64,000 bases of DNA, taken from the NCBI GenBank assembly GCA_005405945.1, contig BJHW01000001.1, positions 2,728,001-2,792,000 of the forward strand. Direction: 5' to 3'. This document shows positions 52,105 through 61,556 of this stretch, one piece after another. Source of the stretch: Streptomyces violaceusniger. GTDB lineage: Bacteria; Actinomycetota; Actinomycetes; Streptomycetales; Streptomycetaceae. Under the pieces are notes generated by a model. It was given only the letters and a program-made list of their open reading frames with translations. It did not search any database and had not been told where the DNA came from. How positions within the stretch are numbered: position 1 is the first letter of the stretch; every line of letters begins with the position of its first letter. A program made the position numbers and the translations under genes.

Positions 52105-52497
52105 ATGCTGTCCACCAAAGACGACTTCGTGCAGCACGGCTCCGGGAAGGTGCGCATCTTCGACGAGATCCGCGCCGGCCAATGCTGGACTACGACAGCG
52201 ATCGCTGGGGTGTGCACGCTGCCCAACATGCGGACCATCACCAACGGGGACCTGATCGATGAGCCGGCCCTGGAGGGCGTGCACGGCGACGGTGGGGACC
52301 ACACCATGACGACGTATCTCGGCAGCCGGAACATGACCGAGGAGAGCGCGGTCACGTTCCTGCAGGAGGTGCAGGAGGTCAACGGCACCCGATGGCACGA
52401 CACGGACCCGGACCTGGTGCGCGTGCACGCCCAGCACCGCGACTTGATGACGGTGCCGCTGCGCACCCTCGACGGGGCGGCGCGGGCGACGGCCTGA
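52105..52497 (+). CDS. Hypothetical protein
   Basis: 130 residues that I do not recognise. The sequence is clearly protein-like: FVQHGSGKVRIFDEI, LPNMRTITNGDLIDEP, SRNMTEESAV and a C-terminal DPDLVRVHAQHRDLM. No signal peptide or membrane segment is seen. The frame is open upstream of the ATG (RLEFQPF precedes it), so the true start may be earlier and the gene may once have been joined to the regulator-like fragment before it. It runs opposite to the PKS and sugar genes and ends in a shared terminator. Confidence 0.5.
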   Translation: MLSTKDDFVQHGSGKVRIFDEIRAGQCWTTTAIAGVCTLPNMRTITNGDLIDEPALEGVHGDGGDHTMTTYLGSRNMTEESAVTFLQEVQEVNGTRWHDTDPDLVRVHAQHRDLMTVPLRTLDGAARATA

Positions 52498-52519
52498 CCG
52501 CTGTCCTGCGCGCGGTCAG
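52494..52519. terminator. Hairpin between convergent genes
   Basis: CTGACCGC, ten-base loop, GCGGTCAG. The stem overlaps the end of the hypothetical gene and the stop of the ketoreductase, so it could serve both directions. Confidence 0.55.
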
Positions 52520-53496
52520 TGGCCGGCGTGGGCCGCGTCCGCCGTTCCCGGGTCGCCTGCTCCGAAGGGAACGGCGGACGCGGTCCACGTGTCGCGCAGT
52601 GAGGTCTCCAGGGGCACGCGGGGCGCCCAGCCGAGCAGCCGGTGGGCCAGGGTGTTGTCCACACAGGTCCAGCCGGCGCCCCTGCCGCGTACGGTTCCGC
52701 CGCTCTCGCGCACCAGGTGGGGCGCGATTCCGGACGCCCGCACCAGCAGGTCGGCGATCTGGCGCATCCCGGTGGCGGTGCCGCGGCCGATGTTGATGAT
52801 GCGTCCCGTCACCGGCGCGCGTGCCGCGAGGTCGACGGCCTCGGCGACATCGCGGGCGTCGATGTAGTCCCGTCGGTCGTCGGCGACCGTCAGGTCCAGC
52901 GGGGTGTCCCCGGTGCGGGCGCGCAACCGGGCGGCCAGCCGCCCGACGAAGCTGTACTCGGGGGTTCCGGGCCCGCACGCGTTGACGACGCGCAAGACAC
53001 AGCCGTCCACCCGGCCTTCGCACACCGACCGCAGGACCGCCTGGGTGCCGGCGAGCTTGGTGCGGCCGTGCACGCTCACCGGCGCGGCCGGGCGGTCCTC
53101 GGCGACGCGCACGCCGTCCGGGACCGGGCCGTACTCATGCACGGAGCCGAGATGCACCAGGCGCGGCCGGTGCGGCAACCGTGCCATCGCGTCCAGCAGC
53201 CGGTCGACGGCCGTGACATGCGCCGCGGCCATGCGTGCCTCGTCGTCCGCCCAGACGTCCCCCGCCGCGCTCACCACGAGGTCGGCGTCCTTCAGGACCG
53301 CGACCAGGTCGCCCAACGATCCCCGCGCGGCGTCGAGTTGCACGACATGAGCACCCTCGACGGGCGGGCCGGGACGACGGGCGACGGCGACGACGTCGTT
53401 CCCGCGGGCGGTCAGCGCCGCGCAGATGTGGCGCCCGAGGAACCCGGTGCCCCCGACGACCACAGCAGTTCCGCTTCCCACCTCAGCACTCCTCAC
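52516..53496 (-). CDS. NDP-sugar ketoreductase/epimerase (extended SDR)
   Basis: 326-residue NAD(P)-dependent epimerase/dehydratase family protein. The nucleotide motif GGTGFLG is at residues 15-21 and a middle SSV-like strand (LVHLGSVHEYG) is followed by VHGRTKLAG, where the usual catalytic Tyr of YxxxK is His; the Lys is kept. Placement beside a glycosyltransferase and 3,5-epimerase relic suggests the 4-ketoreductase step of a deoxysugar. GTG 53496 overlaps the epimerase relic by 14 bases. Other roles in the SDR family are possible. Confidence 0.75.
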   Translation of the reverse strand: MRSAEVGSGTAVVVGGTGFLGRHICAALTARGNDVVAVARRPGPPVEGAHVVQLDAARGSLGDLVAVLKDADLVVSAAGDVWADDEARMAAAHVTAVDRLLDAMARLPHRPRLVHLGSVHEYGPVPDGVRVAEDRPAAPVSVHGRTKLAGTQAVLRSVCEGRVDGCVLRVVNACGPGTPEYSFVGRLAARLRARTGDTPLDLTVADDRRDYIDARDVAEAVDLAARAPVTGRIINIGRGTATGMRQIADLLVRASGIAPHLVRESGGTVRGRGAGWTCVDNTLAHRLLGWAPRVPLETSLRDTWTASAVPFGAGDPGTADAAHAGH

Positions 53497-53893
53497 GGTC
53501 GCCCCGGGTACTCAGGTCCGGGACCGGGTGGAGTGGCCGGCTGGACCGGTACGACGGCAGCTGTCCCGCGTCGAGCGCCTCGGCCAGGGTCGGTGCGGTG
53601 CGGCACGGACGAGACGTATACGGCCACCGTGCCGTCGTGAAGGGCGGTGTAGGCGTGGCCCAGACCCTCCTCAAGATGGACGGCGCGGCAGGTGTTCGGG
53701 TCGAGCCGGACGCTGTCCCAGCGGCCGAGGGCGGGCGACCCGACGCGCAGGTCGACAACGACGTCGACGACGTCGAGGAGTTCCCCGAATCCGGTTTCGG
53801 TGTAGTGGGGGCGACGAAGGCGCCGCGCTCGTCACGGAACACTTCCGGGGTGAACTCGTAGGCGCCGGCGACGGCCGGCTCACGCGCCTTCAT
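53483..53893 (-). pseudogene. dTDP-sugar 3,5-epimerase (RmlC-like), deleted
   Basis: It starts well (VAGAYEFTPEVFRDERGAF, with an ATGA overlap on the glycosyltransferase stop), then changes frame at a deletion and resumes at VVDLRVGSPALGRWDSVRLD and EEGLGHAYTAL. A second change leads to APTLAEALDAGQLP. Full proteins have about 200 residues; here the segment with the catalytic His and substrate Arg is missing. I infer it is dead, so 3,5-epimerisation would need another gene. Confidence 0.85.
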
Positions 53894-55142
53894 GGGCGAC
53901 GCTCCACGGTGATCGTCTCCAGTACGGGTACGAGGTCGTGTGGGCTGGGAGTGGCGAGGTTCTCCGCGCGCAACCGCTCGGCTCCATTCTTGAAGGCGGG
54001 TTCGGCAACGAGCCGTTGCACGCCTTCGCGCAGCACGTCGGCAGTGAGGTCGTCGGCGTGCACGGCGATGCCGGAGCCGGATGCGGGAAGACTGGCGGCG
54101 CGGTTCCACCAGTCGCCGTAGCGGATGGTGGAGATCAGCTGGGGGACGGCGTTGACAAGCGCCGTCCCCAGGAGCCGAACCCGCCGTGGTGGACGAGCGC
54201 GGCGGCACCGGACAGCACGGCGTGCATGGGTACGAAGTCGACGACGCGGGTGTTGTCGGGGATCTTGTCGAGTTGCGCGGCCTCGGTGGATGGCAGGGCC
54301 GCCACCACCTCGACGTCGAGGTCGCCGAGGGCGCCGACCATGTCGGCGGCCGGGAAGACGCCGCCGCCGAGCGCGGCGTGAGCGGACATGCCGGAGCTGA
54401 GGACGACCCGGGGGCGCAGGGGCGGCTCTCGCAGCCATGCGGGGATCTCGCATCCTCCGTTGTAGGGGAGGTAGCGGACGGGGAGCCGTTCCACGGTCAG
54501 TGGGAGCTGGATGCTGGTGGGGATCTGGTCGATGGACCACTGGCCGACGACGATTTCCTCGTCGAAGCCGGCGCCGTAGCGGTCGAGGTGCGCGCTGAGC
54601 CACTGTTCCATCGGATCCTCGCGGCGTGCGGGCGGCTGTTCGGCGCGCCGGTGGAGGAACACATCGCGCATCGCCGAGTGGTTGTCGAAACTCCACACCA
54701 GGCGGGCGTGGGCGGCGCCGACGACGCGGGCGGCGACGGAGCCGGCATAGGCGACGGGGTCCCACAGGACGAGGTCGGGCCGCCAGTGGCGGGCGTGGGC
54801 GACCAGGCCGGGGATCATGGGGTCGTTGTAGATCTGGTGGGAGAACATGACACTGGCCTTCATCTTGGCCAGGACCTGTTCCCAGGTGTGGGTCTCCAGG
54901 GTCGGCGTGGACCAGTCGGACAGCGGGTTCTCCAGGGAACCGCGGCTGGCGGCCAGCAGCTCGTGGAAGTTGTGGTCCTGCCCGACGGCGACGGCGGTGA
55001 GCCCGGTGCTCTTGATGGCGCCGACGAGGGCGGGACTGCTGGCGACCTGTACCTCGTGACCGGCCGCAGACAGCGCCCAGGCGAGCGGCACCATGGGCAG
55101 CAGATGGGAGCGGTCGGACACTGTCACAAACAGCACGCGCAT
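53890..55142 (-). CDS. Glycosyltransferase (EryCIII/TylMII-like, GT1), frameshifted
   Basis: About 417-residue antibiotic glycosyltransferase that would attach an activated deoxysugar to the scaffold. The N-terminal acceptor domain starts [14 protein letters not shown] and carries HNFHELL; the C-terminal donor domain has [10 protein letters not shown] and the HHGGFGSW signature. The frame breaks at 54166-54169, where a run of five is one short inside [16 protein letters not shown] 55142 follows GAAGGAG and lies 14 bases after the thioesterase stop. Relatives often need a P450-like helper protein; none is recognised here. Confidence 0.85.
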
Positions 55143-55156
55143 GGGGGCTGGCTCCT

Positions 55157-55939
55157 TCAGCGGATGAGGGGTCCCGGGCCGGCCGCGGCCAGCAGGGTGT
55201 CGGCGAGGGCCGCCGCGATCTCGGGCTCGTGATCATTGATGAAGAAGTGGGCGCCGGGGAAGACTCGCAACTCGAAGGTGCCCGTGGTGTGATCGCGCCA
55301 GTCGGCCACCTCGGAGACCTCGACGTGGGGGTCGCGGTCCCCGGCGAGCGCGATGACATCGCAACTCGTGACGGCGCCGGGTCCGGCGACGTAGGTCTCG
55401 GAGGCGACGTAGTCGGCGCGCAGCGATGGCAGGAGGAGTTGCAGCAGGTCGGGCTCGTCGAGGATCCGGGTGTCGGTGCCGGCCAAGTCGTGCAGTTCGG
55501 CGATGATCCCGTCGTCATCGAGGAGACAGACGCCGCGGTCGGTGCCCAGTGAAGGGGCACGGCGGCCGGAGACGAACAGGGCCAGCGGCACGGTGGACCG
55601 CTCGCGTTCGAGGAGCCGGGCCAGCTCGAAGGCGACGCTGGCGCCCATGCTGTGCCCGAACAGGGCCACGGGCCGGTCGGCGGCCAGCGGGCCGAGGTCG
55701 TCGAGGGCTCCGCGGGCGAGGTCCTGCACGGTGTCGAGGCACGGCTCGTGGAGCCGGTTCTGGCGTCCCGGGTACTGCACGGCAAGGACGTCGATGGTCT
55801 CGGGGAGGCGTCGCGCCAGGGAGAGGTAGGTGCTGGCGGATCCTCCGGCATGAGGCAGACACACGAGGGCGATCTCGGCGTCCGGACGCGGATGGAACCT
55901 GCGGAACCACCGGCTTTCGGATGTGACGGGCAGTGCCAT
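55157..55939 (-). CDS. Type II thioesterase
   Basis: 260-residue alpha/beta hydrolase of the stand-alone editing thioesterases that clear stalled or mis-primed carrier proteins in PKS/NRPS. Ser lies in FGHSMG, Asp in LAGDRDPH and His in PGAHFF. There is no carrier domain attached and no release-type context, so I do not call it the chain-releasing enzyme. ATG 55937-55939 is chosen by family start (after it [11 protein letters not shown]); its ribosome site (GAAGGA) is rather far upstream. Confidence 0.9.
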   Translation of the reverse strand: MALPVTSESRWFRRFHPRPDAEIALVCLPHAGGSASTYLSLARRLPETIDVLAVQYPGRQNRLHEPCLDTVQDLARGALDDLGPLAADRPVALFGHSMGASVAFELARLLERERSTVPLALFVSGRRAPSLGTDRGVCLLDDDGIIAELHDLAGTDTRILDEPDLLQLLLPSLRADYVASETYVAGPGAVTSCDVIALAGDRDPHVEVSEVADWRDHTTGTFELRVFPGAHFFINDHEPEIAAALADTLLAAAGPGPLIR

Positions 55940-56010
55940 GGCGCGGGTTATGTCCTTCGGCTCGTCGGATGGGGTGGACGGGGCAGGATGCACGAGGTGG
56001 GGCGGGCGGT

Positions 56011-57857
56011 TCAGGCGACCACGCCCGCCCGCGGTCGCAGGACGGGGGCGAGTTCCCGGCGGCTGCGGATGCGCAGCTTTCGGTACACGCGGGTGAGGTG
56101 CTGTTCCACGGTGCTGAGCGTGATGTATCGGCCTGCCGGCTGCGGGTGGTGTCGCCGATCGCCAGGAATTCCTCCAGCGCGTCGGTGGGGCGACACGTGG
56201 CCAGGTGGAAGCAGCCGCGGGCACGGGCGAGACGCAGGTCGTGGACGCTGTGCGACACGGTCTTGGGCACCGCGATGGCGAGGTCGCCGGCGGCTGGCCG
56301 GAAGTCACCGGACGCGGTACGGGCGAAGACGCGCGTGGCGAGCGCGCCACCGGCGAACGCGCCCTCGACACGGCTGCGTACGGTGTCCAGGGCCTCGGTC
56401 GCCGAGGCCGCCGCACCGGCGAGGTCGCCCCGGTACAGGGCGATCTCCATGTGGAAGGCGATGAGTACCGCCCTCCACCCCGGTGCGCCATGGTGCCGGA
56501 CGTCGGTGGCCAGGTTCCGGCACCGGGCAGCCGCCTCGCTCGGGTAACCGCTGTGGGCCGGCACGCGCGTCGCCTCGGTGAGGATGCCGAAGGTGGCATC
56601 GATCAGGGGTGTGAGGGCAAGGAGCTGCCGGACCGCGTCGCCGTCCAGGCCGTGGCCGGGCAGACGGTCCGCTTCAAGGCCGGCCCCGGTGGTTGCGCAT
56701 ACCTCCGCGGCGTGCTCCCGCTCGCTCAACAGCCGCACGAGCGGTGCGCCGTGCACGGTGGGCAGTCGGCCGGTGCGCACCGCGTGCAGGGGTAGGTCCA
56801 GGAAGTGCTCGGCGGCGACGGGGCCCAGGCGTGCCCTGGCGCGGGCCATGGCGATGGTGATGCCGTTCCGCTCGCCGTCCTCGCTATCCGTGCGAGCCCG
56901 CTTCAGGCAGGACAGGCCGAGTTGCTCGTCGTCGGCGAGTGCCTGCGCGGCGGCGCGCAGCACCGGCACCGTCCACGGCAGACGGGCGGGGGGAACCCGC
57001 AGCAGCCGACGGGCGATGTCGACGGCCGGCGCCCCTTCGTCGTAGAGCAGTTCGGCGATTCCCCGTGCCACCCTTGACGCGGCGGGTCCCGCGCGCTGTA
57101 TGCAGGTGAGCGAGACCTGGACGAACAGGTCTCCCGGCACCGGCCCGCTCGGTTGCCCGACCTGGTGCCAGTCCTCGACCAGGGCGCGCACCAGCAGCGG
57201 GTTTCCGCCGGTGAGTTGGTACCAGTCGGCGGGCCGTCGGCCTGCCGCCTCCTGCATGGTAGACCGGTCGAGCCGGATGTGCAGGCGGTCCGCGGCGCGC
57301 AGGAGCGCGGCGGTGAGGCCGGCGTCCAGGAGCTCTTCGCCGGGGAGCTGGGCGCGCAGCAGGAAGACGCGGGCCTGGGCCGGCCGGATGATGAGAGACA
57401 GCAAGTGGCGCAGAGTTGTTTCGTCCGCATGATGCAGGTCGTCGATGCGGAAGAGTACCGGCCGCTGTCGCGCGAGGTCGTGCAGTTCGGCGCGGAAACG
57501 CCGGGCCACGCCGGAATCGTATGGGACGAGGCTCCGCCAGAGCCGACCGGCCGCGTCGGAGGGCATCTGCGGGGGGTCGGTCAGGTGGCCCAGGACGGCG
57601 AGCGGTCCGGTCTCGGCCGAGGACGCCTGGGCGGTGAGCACCAGGGCATCGGCCTGCGCGGCGTGGGCGGCGAGCGTGTCCAGCCCGTGGATCTTGCCAC
57701 AGCCGGCCGCCCCCTCGACCAGGGCGGCCACCGCGCGGCCGAGGGCGCTGCGGGAGAACGCCACGCGAAGCCGGGCAAGTTGTGCGTCGAGTCGCACCGA
57801 CCCGGCGTAACCCACCACCTCGGCCTCACCTCGCCTTCTGGTACGTCGTGTGGTCAC
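56011..57857 (-). pseudogene. LuxR-family (LAL) regulator, internally deleted
   Basis: Large ATP-binding LuxR regulators have about 900 residues with an N-terminal Walker A and a C-terminal helix-turn-helix. Here the N-terminus has a Walker-like GAAGCGK followed by Ile instead of Thr/Ser, and LFRIDDLHHAD as Walker B. After DALEEFLAIGD near 56160 about 200 residues are absent and the text resumes in a different frame inside the DNA-binding helices (YITLSTVEQHL, VYRKLRIRSR). Deletion plus frame change should prevent DNA binding. The GTG start at 57857 has no clear ribosome site. If dead, the cluster may be silent or controlled elsewhere. Confidence 0.75.
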
Positions 57858-57891
57858 AGCGGTGCGGCGGTGTCGCGTCCGCCGACCAGGC

Positions 57892-58827
57892 TCAAAGACC
57901 GCTCACGGCGAGCCCGTACAAGGCCACCCACGCCAGGGCGAGCAGGCCAAGGGCACGGTCGCGCCAGACGACATCCTCGGGCGCCTCCGCCACGCCCCGT
58001 TCTGCGAACATCGCGTACCTCAGGACGCCGAAGACGAAGGGCAGCATGGACAACTGCCGCCAGAGAAGCGTGCCCTCGTCCGTGCGCGGTCGCTCGTCGA
58101 GAGCCCACAGACCGTACGCCACGACGGTGACCATCGCCGCGAGTTGCCACACGAAACGCAGATATCCCTCCGTGTACCGGCGGATGACATCGCGGGTGCC
58201 GCCGTCCTGGCCCATCCCGACGGTCTCCGAATACCGTTTGGCGGCCACGGCGAACAGCGCGGCGAATCCGGTGGTGACGAGAAACCAGCGCGACAGCGGG
58301 ATGTCGAGGGCGAGTCCGCCGGCCATGGCGCGCATCAGGAAACCGGAGGCGACGGTCGCGAGGTCGATCAGGGCGACTTGCTTGAGGAAGAGACAGTAGG
58401 CGGCCTGTACGAGGACGTAGGTGCACAGCAGCGCTGTTGTCCGCCAGTTGCACAGCTGCGAGGCGAGAGTCAAGGAGGCGACGGCCAGGAAGAAGCCGAT
58501 GGCGAGGGCGAGCGGTAGCGGCACCTCGCCGGCGGCGATCGGCCGGTACCGTTTCACGGGGTGACGCCGGTCGTCCTCGACGTCCACGCAGTCGTTGAGG
58601 AAGTAGACGGAGACGGACACACCGATGAAGAGCACCAGGACGATGGCGAGCCGGACCACCTCCTCTCCCGGCAGCCACTGCCCCGCGGCCACAGGAGCGG
58701 CGAGGACGAGCACGTTCTTCGTCCACTGCCGGGGCCGGGCGACTCGCAGTAGTCGACGGCCGAGTCGCCGGTCGGCGGCAGGGCGGGTGTTGCTCGTCTC
58801 CGTACGGATCGGTGTGCTGCCGGTCAC
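57892..58827 (-). CDS. UbiA-family polyprenyl-phosphate phosphoribosyltransferase-like
   Basis: 311-residue integral membrane protein with about nine hydrophobic segments. The first aspartate motif is LNDCVDVEDDRRHP followed by KRYRPIAAG, and a second loop has KRYSET. This pattern is closest to decaprenyl-phosphate phosphoribosyltransferases (DPPR synthases) rather than aromatic prenyltransferases. DPPR synthase puts phosphoribose on a polyprenyl phosphate, the start of arabinofuranose donors. GTG 58827 follows AAAAGGAG. The next gene upstream is a GT87 enzyme that would use such a donor. The substrate is inferred from the family. Confidence 0.78.
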   Translation of the reverse strand: MTGSTPIRTETSNTRPAADRRLGRRLLRVARPRQWTKNVLVLAAPVAAGQWLPGEEVVRLAIVLVLFIGVSVSVYFLNDCVDVEDDRRHPVKRYRPIAAGEVPLPLALAIGFFLAVASLTLASQLCNWRTTALLCTYVLVQAAYCLFLKQVALIDLATVASGFLMRAMAGGLALDIPLSRWFLVTTGFAALFAVAAKRYSETVGMGQDGGTRDVIRRYTEGYLRFVWQLAAMVTVVAYGLWALDERPRTDEGTLLWRQLSMLPFVFGVLRYAMFAERGVAEAPEDVVWRDRALGLLALAWVALYGLAVSGL

Positions 58828-58880
58828 TCCGGCTCCTTTTCTTCGGAGGGATGCACCGGGGTGGTGGCTGTCGGAGGGAC

Positions 58881-60173
58881 TCAGGTCCTGCCGTTCGCGC
58901 CGGCGAGGAGTGACTCGTCGCGGACCTCGGGGTCGGCTGTCTCCTTGAGCGCCGGCGTCTGCCGCAGGTAGTAGAGGCAGACGGGGATGACGGCGAGTGT
59001 CGCGAGGGCGTACAGCGACGTCTCCAGTTGCTGCACCAGGGACATGTCGTGCAACCAGCCGTCCATGCCCAAGGGGAGGAGGTCCGCGAACCGGTAGGTG
59101 CGCGCGTGGAAGACCGCAGCGAGCGCCAGCGCCGCGCAGGCCAGGGGCACGGACCGTCGCTGGACGCTGCGCACCAGCAGGAAGACGGCCAGCGGCACGA
59201 TCCACACCCAGTAGTGCACCCAGGCGAGACTGGTGATGCTGACACTGACGAGGCCGCAGACGACGACGGCCAGGATCTCGTCGTCACGCCGGCTGGCACG
59301 GTACATCACCACCGCACCCGCGACGATGACCACCGCGCACAGCGGGATCCAGATGACCCTGGCGATGGTGCCGTCATGCGTGACGCGCACCAGAGCGCTC
59401 AGGAAGGAATTCGAGTAGATGGCCTGTGGTGCTCCTCCCATCCTCTCGCTGAGGTGCGGGAAGACGGTGGACCAGTAGTGGCGGCTCAGGTCCGGCTGCA
59501 CGGCGAGACTGGCCAGGCTCACGGACAGGAAGGTCGCGGTGGCGGTGAGGGCGGGACGCAGTCTCCTGTCGAGCAGCATGAAGACCACGAACAGCCCCGA
59601 CTGAAGCTTGAGCGCAATGGCGATCCCGATCAGGACACCATGCGCCTTCGTCGACCGCAGTTGAACGAAGTCGGCGATCACCAAGCCCATGATCAGAAGA
59701 TCCACGTTCCCGAGCAGGAGACTGTCCGCGACCGGCCCGAACCAGGAGCACACAGGCAACGCCGTCACGGTCAGCAGCAGGACGCGGCGCGGTGAGCCGG
59801 GCATCAGCCGTCGCAGCACCGCCCACACCACGTAACCGAGGAGGGCGACGTTGACCACGGTGTACAACAGCCCGGCGCTGTTGAGGCCGATCTTGGTCAG
59901 GGGTACGAACAGCCACGGCGTGGGCGGCGGGTAGAGGTAGCTCCATCCCTGGGCGTTCAGTGCCCAAGGGTCGTCTCCCCGCGTCAGATTGTGCGCGGCG
60001 CCGAGGTAAACTCGGAGGTCGGCCATCCACAGCGGCTTGTCCACCGCTTGTGCGGACTTGACGTCGTACCAGGCAACCAGGAACACCACGAGCGCCGTGA
60101 GCGCGGCGGCACACACGTTCTTCTGCCATCTCGGCATGTTTGCGGCTCTGACGCTGTCTACTGTGATCCTCAT
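58881..60173 (-). CDS. GT87-type membrane glycosyltransferase
   Basis: 430-residue polytopic membrane protein with about ten hydrophobic segments, of the GT87/DUF2029 family that uses polyprenyl-phosphate sugars outside the membrane. An early loop holds the acidic motif ADLRVYLGAAHNL and later WSYLYPPPTPWLF, both typical. ATG 60173 has AGGAAGAG upstream. Gap to the UbiA-like gene is 53 bases, so they are probably co-transcribed. It could transfer arabinofuranose or another pentose, or mannose, to the product; the sugar is not determined. Confidence 0.8.
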   Translation of the reverse strand: MRITVDSVRAANMPRWQKNVCAAALTALVVFLVAWYDVKSAQAVDKPLWMADLRVYLGAAHNLTRGDDPWALNAQGWSYLYPPPTPWLFVPLTKIGLNSAGLLYTVVNVALLGYVVWAVLRRLMPGSPRRVLLLTVTALPVCSWFGPVADSLLLGNVDLLIMGLVIADFVQLRSTKAHGVLIGIAIALKLQSGLFVVFMLLDRRLRPALTATATFLSVSLASLAVQPDLSRHYWSTVFPHLSERMGGAPQAIYSNSFLSALVRVTHDGTIARVIWIPLCAVVIVAGAVVMYRASRRDDEILAVVVCGLVSVSITSLAWVHYWVWIVPLAVFLLVRSVQRRSVPLACAALALAAVFHARTYRFADLLPLGMDGWLHDMSLVQQLETSLYALATLAVIPVCLYYLRQTPALKETADPEVRDESLLAGANGRT

Positions 60174-60192
60174 CTGTCCGCTCTTCCTGGAT

Positions 60193-60287
60193 CCGGAATG
60201 GGTGGCCCACAAGCTCGGTGCTCCTATGGGCGTTTCCAGCCTCTCGTTCCGTCCGGTTTCCAACGTCCGTGACAGCCGCAGTTACGC
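60193..60287 (-). repeat. Repeat R1, upstream of GT87
   Basis: Imperfect copy of R2 (61657-61756): both contain GAATGGGTGGCCCACAAGC, TCTCGTTC and CGTCCGTGACAGCCGCAGTT. R1 is the leader of the GT87 gene and holds a CAGTTAC motif. Confidence 0.75.
60275..60287 (-). promoter_or_regulatory. CAGTTAC motif upstream of GT87
   Basis: GCCGCAGTTACGC, about 100 bases before the GT87 start. Confidence 0.45.
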
Positions 60288-60302
60288 AGCCGCCGCAAGC
60301 GT

Positions 60303-61556
60303 TCAGGAGGATTCGGGAAACGGCATGCGGGTGAAGTACTGCGTATCGGAGAATTCCCGCATGCCCGCGACTTTCCCGTCCCGCACGGTGAACACGACTC
60401 TGGCGTCGATCGCGTACGGTTCCCCGGCTGCGGTCGTCGAACATGACGTGCACAGGATCACGACCCGGTCTCCCTCCGCGATCGTTTCCTTGACCTCGAC
60501 GACGCAGGCGGCGCCGGGGGCGAACCGGGTGGCCATCGGGGCCATGAACTGCTCGGAGATCTCCCGGGTGCCACGCCACGTGCTGGCCAGAGGGTGGTCG
60601 CCGGGGATGGTGAAGACGGCGTCGGGGATCCAGGCGCGGACGTCCTTCTCCAGCGCGGCGAGGCTGCGATGGGCGGAACGACTGAGCTTGCGGTTGGTCA
60701 GCTCGGCGAACCATCGCTCGACGAGGTTGAGCCAGGATGCGCTGGTCGGGGTGAAGTGCAGGTGGAAGCGCGGGTGACGCAGCAGCCACTTGTGCACGGC
60801 CGGAGTCTTGTGGGTGGCGTAGTTGTCGCAGACCAGATGCAGGTCCAGGTCCTGCGGGTCCGCCTTGTCGATGGTCTTGAGGAACTTCAAGAACTCCTGG
60901 TGGCGGTGGCGTCGGTGGTGTTCGGCTATCACCGCGCCGCTGGACAGTTCCAGGGCGGCGAACAGGCTGGTGGTGCCGTGCCGCACGTAGTCGTGGCTCA
61001 TCCGCGCCGGGGTCGTGGGCAGGACGGGAAGGATCGGCGCGGTGCGGTCGATGGCCTGCATCTGGCTCTTCTCGTCCACACACAACACCAGCGCGCGTTC
61101 CGGTGGGTCGAGATAGAGCCCGACGATGTCGCGGACTTTGTCGATGAACTGCGGGTCCGCCGACAGCTTCCAGGTTCCCACACCGTGCGGCTTGAGCCCG
61201 AAGGCCCGCCAGATCCGCGAGACCGTGGTCTGCCACATCCCGGTTGCTTTCGCCATCGACCGCGTCGACCAGTGGGTGTCGCCCTTCGGCGACACCGACT
61301 CCAGTGTCTTCACCACTACTTGCTCGACCTGGTCATCGCCGACGGTGCGCGGCCGGCCCGGACGCGGCTCGTCCACCAGCCCCTCAAGCCGGTGTTCCAG
61401 GAAGCGGCGGCGCCACTTGGAGACCATGTCCCGCGAGACGCCCAGCTCTGTGGCCAGCGCGGTAACCGTGCCGCCCTGCGCCCAGGTCAGGATGATCCGC
61501 GAACGCACGGCCAGGGCCTGCGCCGTCTTACGACGGCGCGCCCATTCGCACAGCAC
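60303..61556 (-). CDS. IS630 transposase fused to SnoaL-like domain
   Basis: 417-residue frame. Residues 1 to about 310 are an IS630-type DDE transposase: helix-turn-helix LGVSRDMVSKWRRRF, catalytic Asp in LVLCVDEKSQ, Asp in HLVCDNYATHK and Glu in SWLNLVERW. From about 60625 the sequence becomes a SnoaL/NTF2-like domain (PDAVFTIPGDHPLA to SDTQYFTRM), missing its N-terminal helix. The native transposase start is probably GTG 61607 in another frame, one base having been gained near 61570 and one lost near 61590. Insertion of the element into a snoaL-like gene with loss of the element's end explains the fusion. Confidence 0.8.
   Translation of the reverse strand: MLCEWARRRKTAQALAVRSRIILTWAQGGTVTALATELGVSRDMVSKWRRRFLEHRLEGLVDEPRPGRPRTVGDDQVEQVVVKTLESVSPKGDTHWSTRSMAKATGMWQTTVSRIWRAFGLKPHGVGTWKLSADPQFIDKVRDIVGLYLDPPERALVLCVDEKSQMQAIDRTAPILPVLPTTPARMSHDYVRHGTTSLFAALELSSGAVIAEHHRRHRHQEFLKFLKTIDKADPQDLDLHLVCDNYATHKTPAVHKWLLRHPRFHLHFTPTSASWLNLVERWFAELTNRKLSRSAHRSLAALEKDVRAWIPDAVFTIPGDHPLASTWRGTREISEQFMAPMATRFAPGAACVVEVKETIAEGDRVVILCTSCSTTAAGEPYAIDARVVFTVRDGKVAGMREFSDTQYFTRMPFPESS

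Noticed and set aside
54135..55851. Separate second glycosyltransferase or thioesterase in overlapping frames
   Set aside because: The extra text is the C-terminal end of the same glycosyltransferase after one lost base, not a new gene.
57892..58827. Aromatic (UbiA) prenyltransferase acting on Dpg
   Set aside because: The Asp-rich motif and following KRYRP resemble DPPR synthases, and a GT87 gene sits next to it; kept only as a minor alternative.
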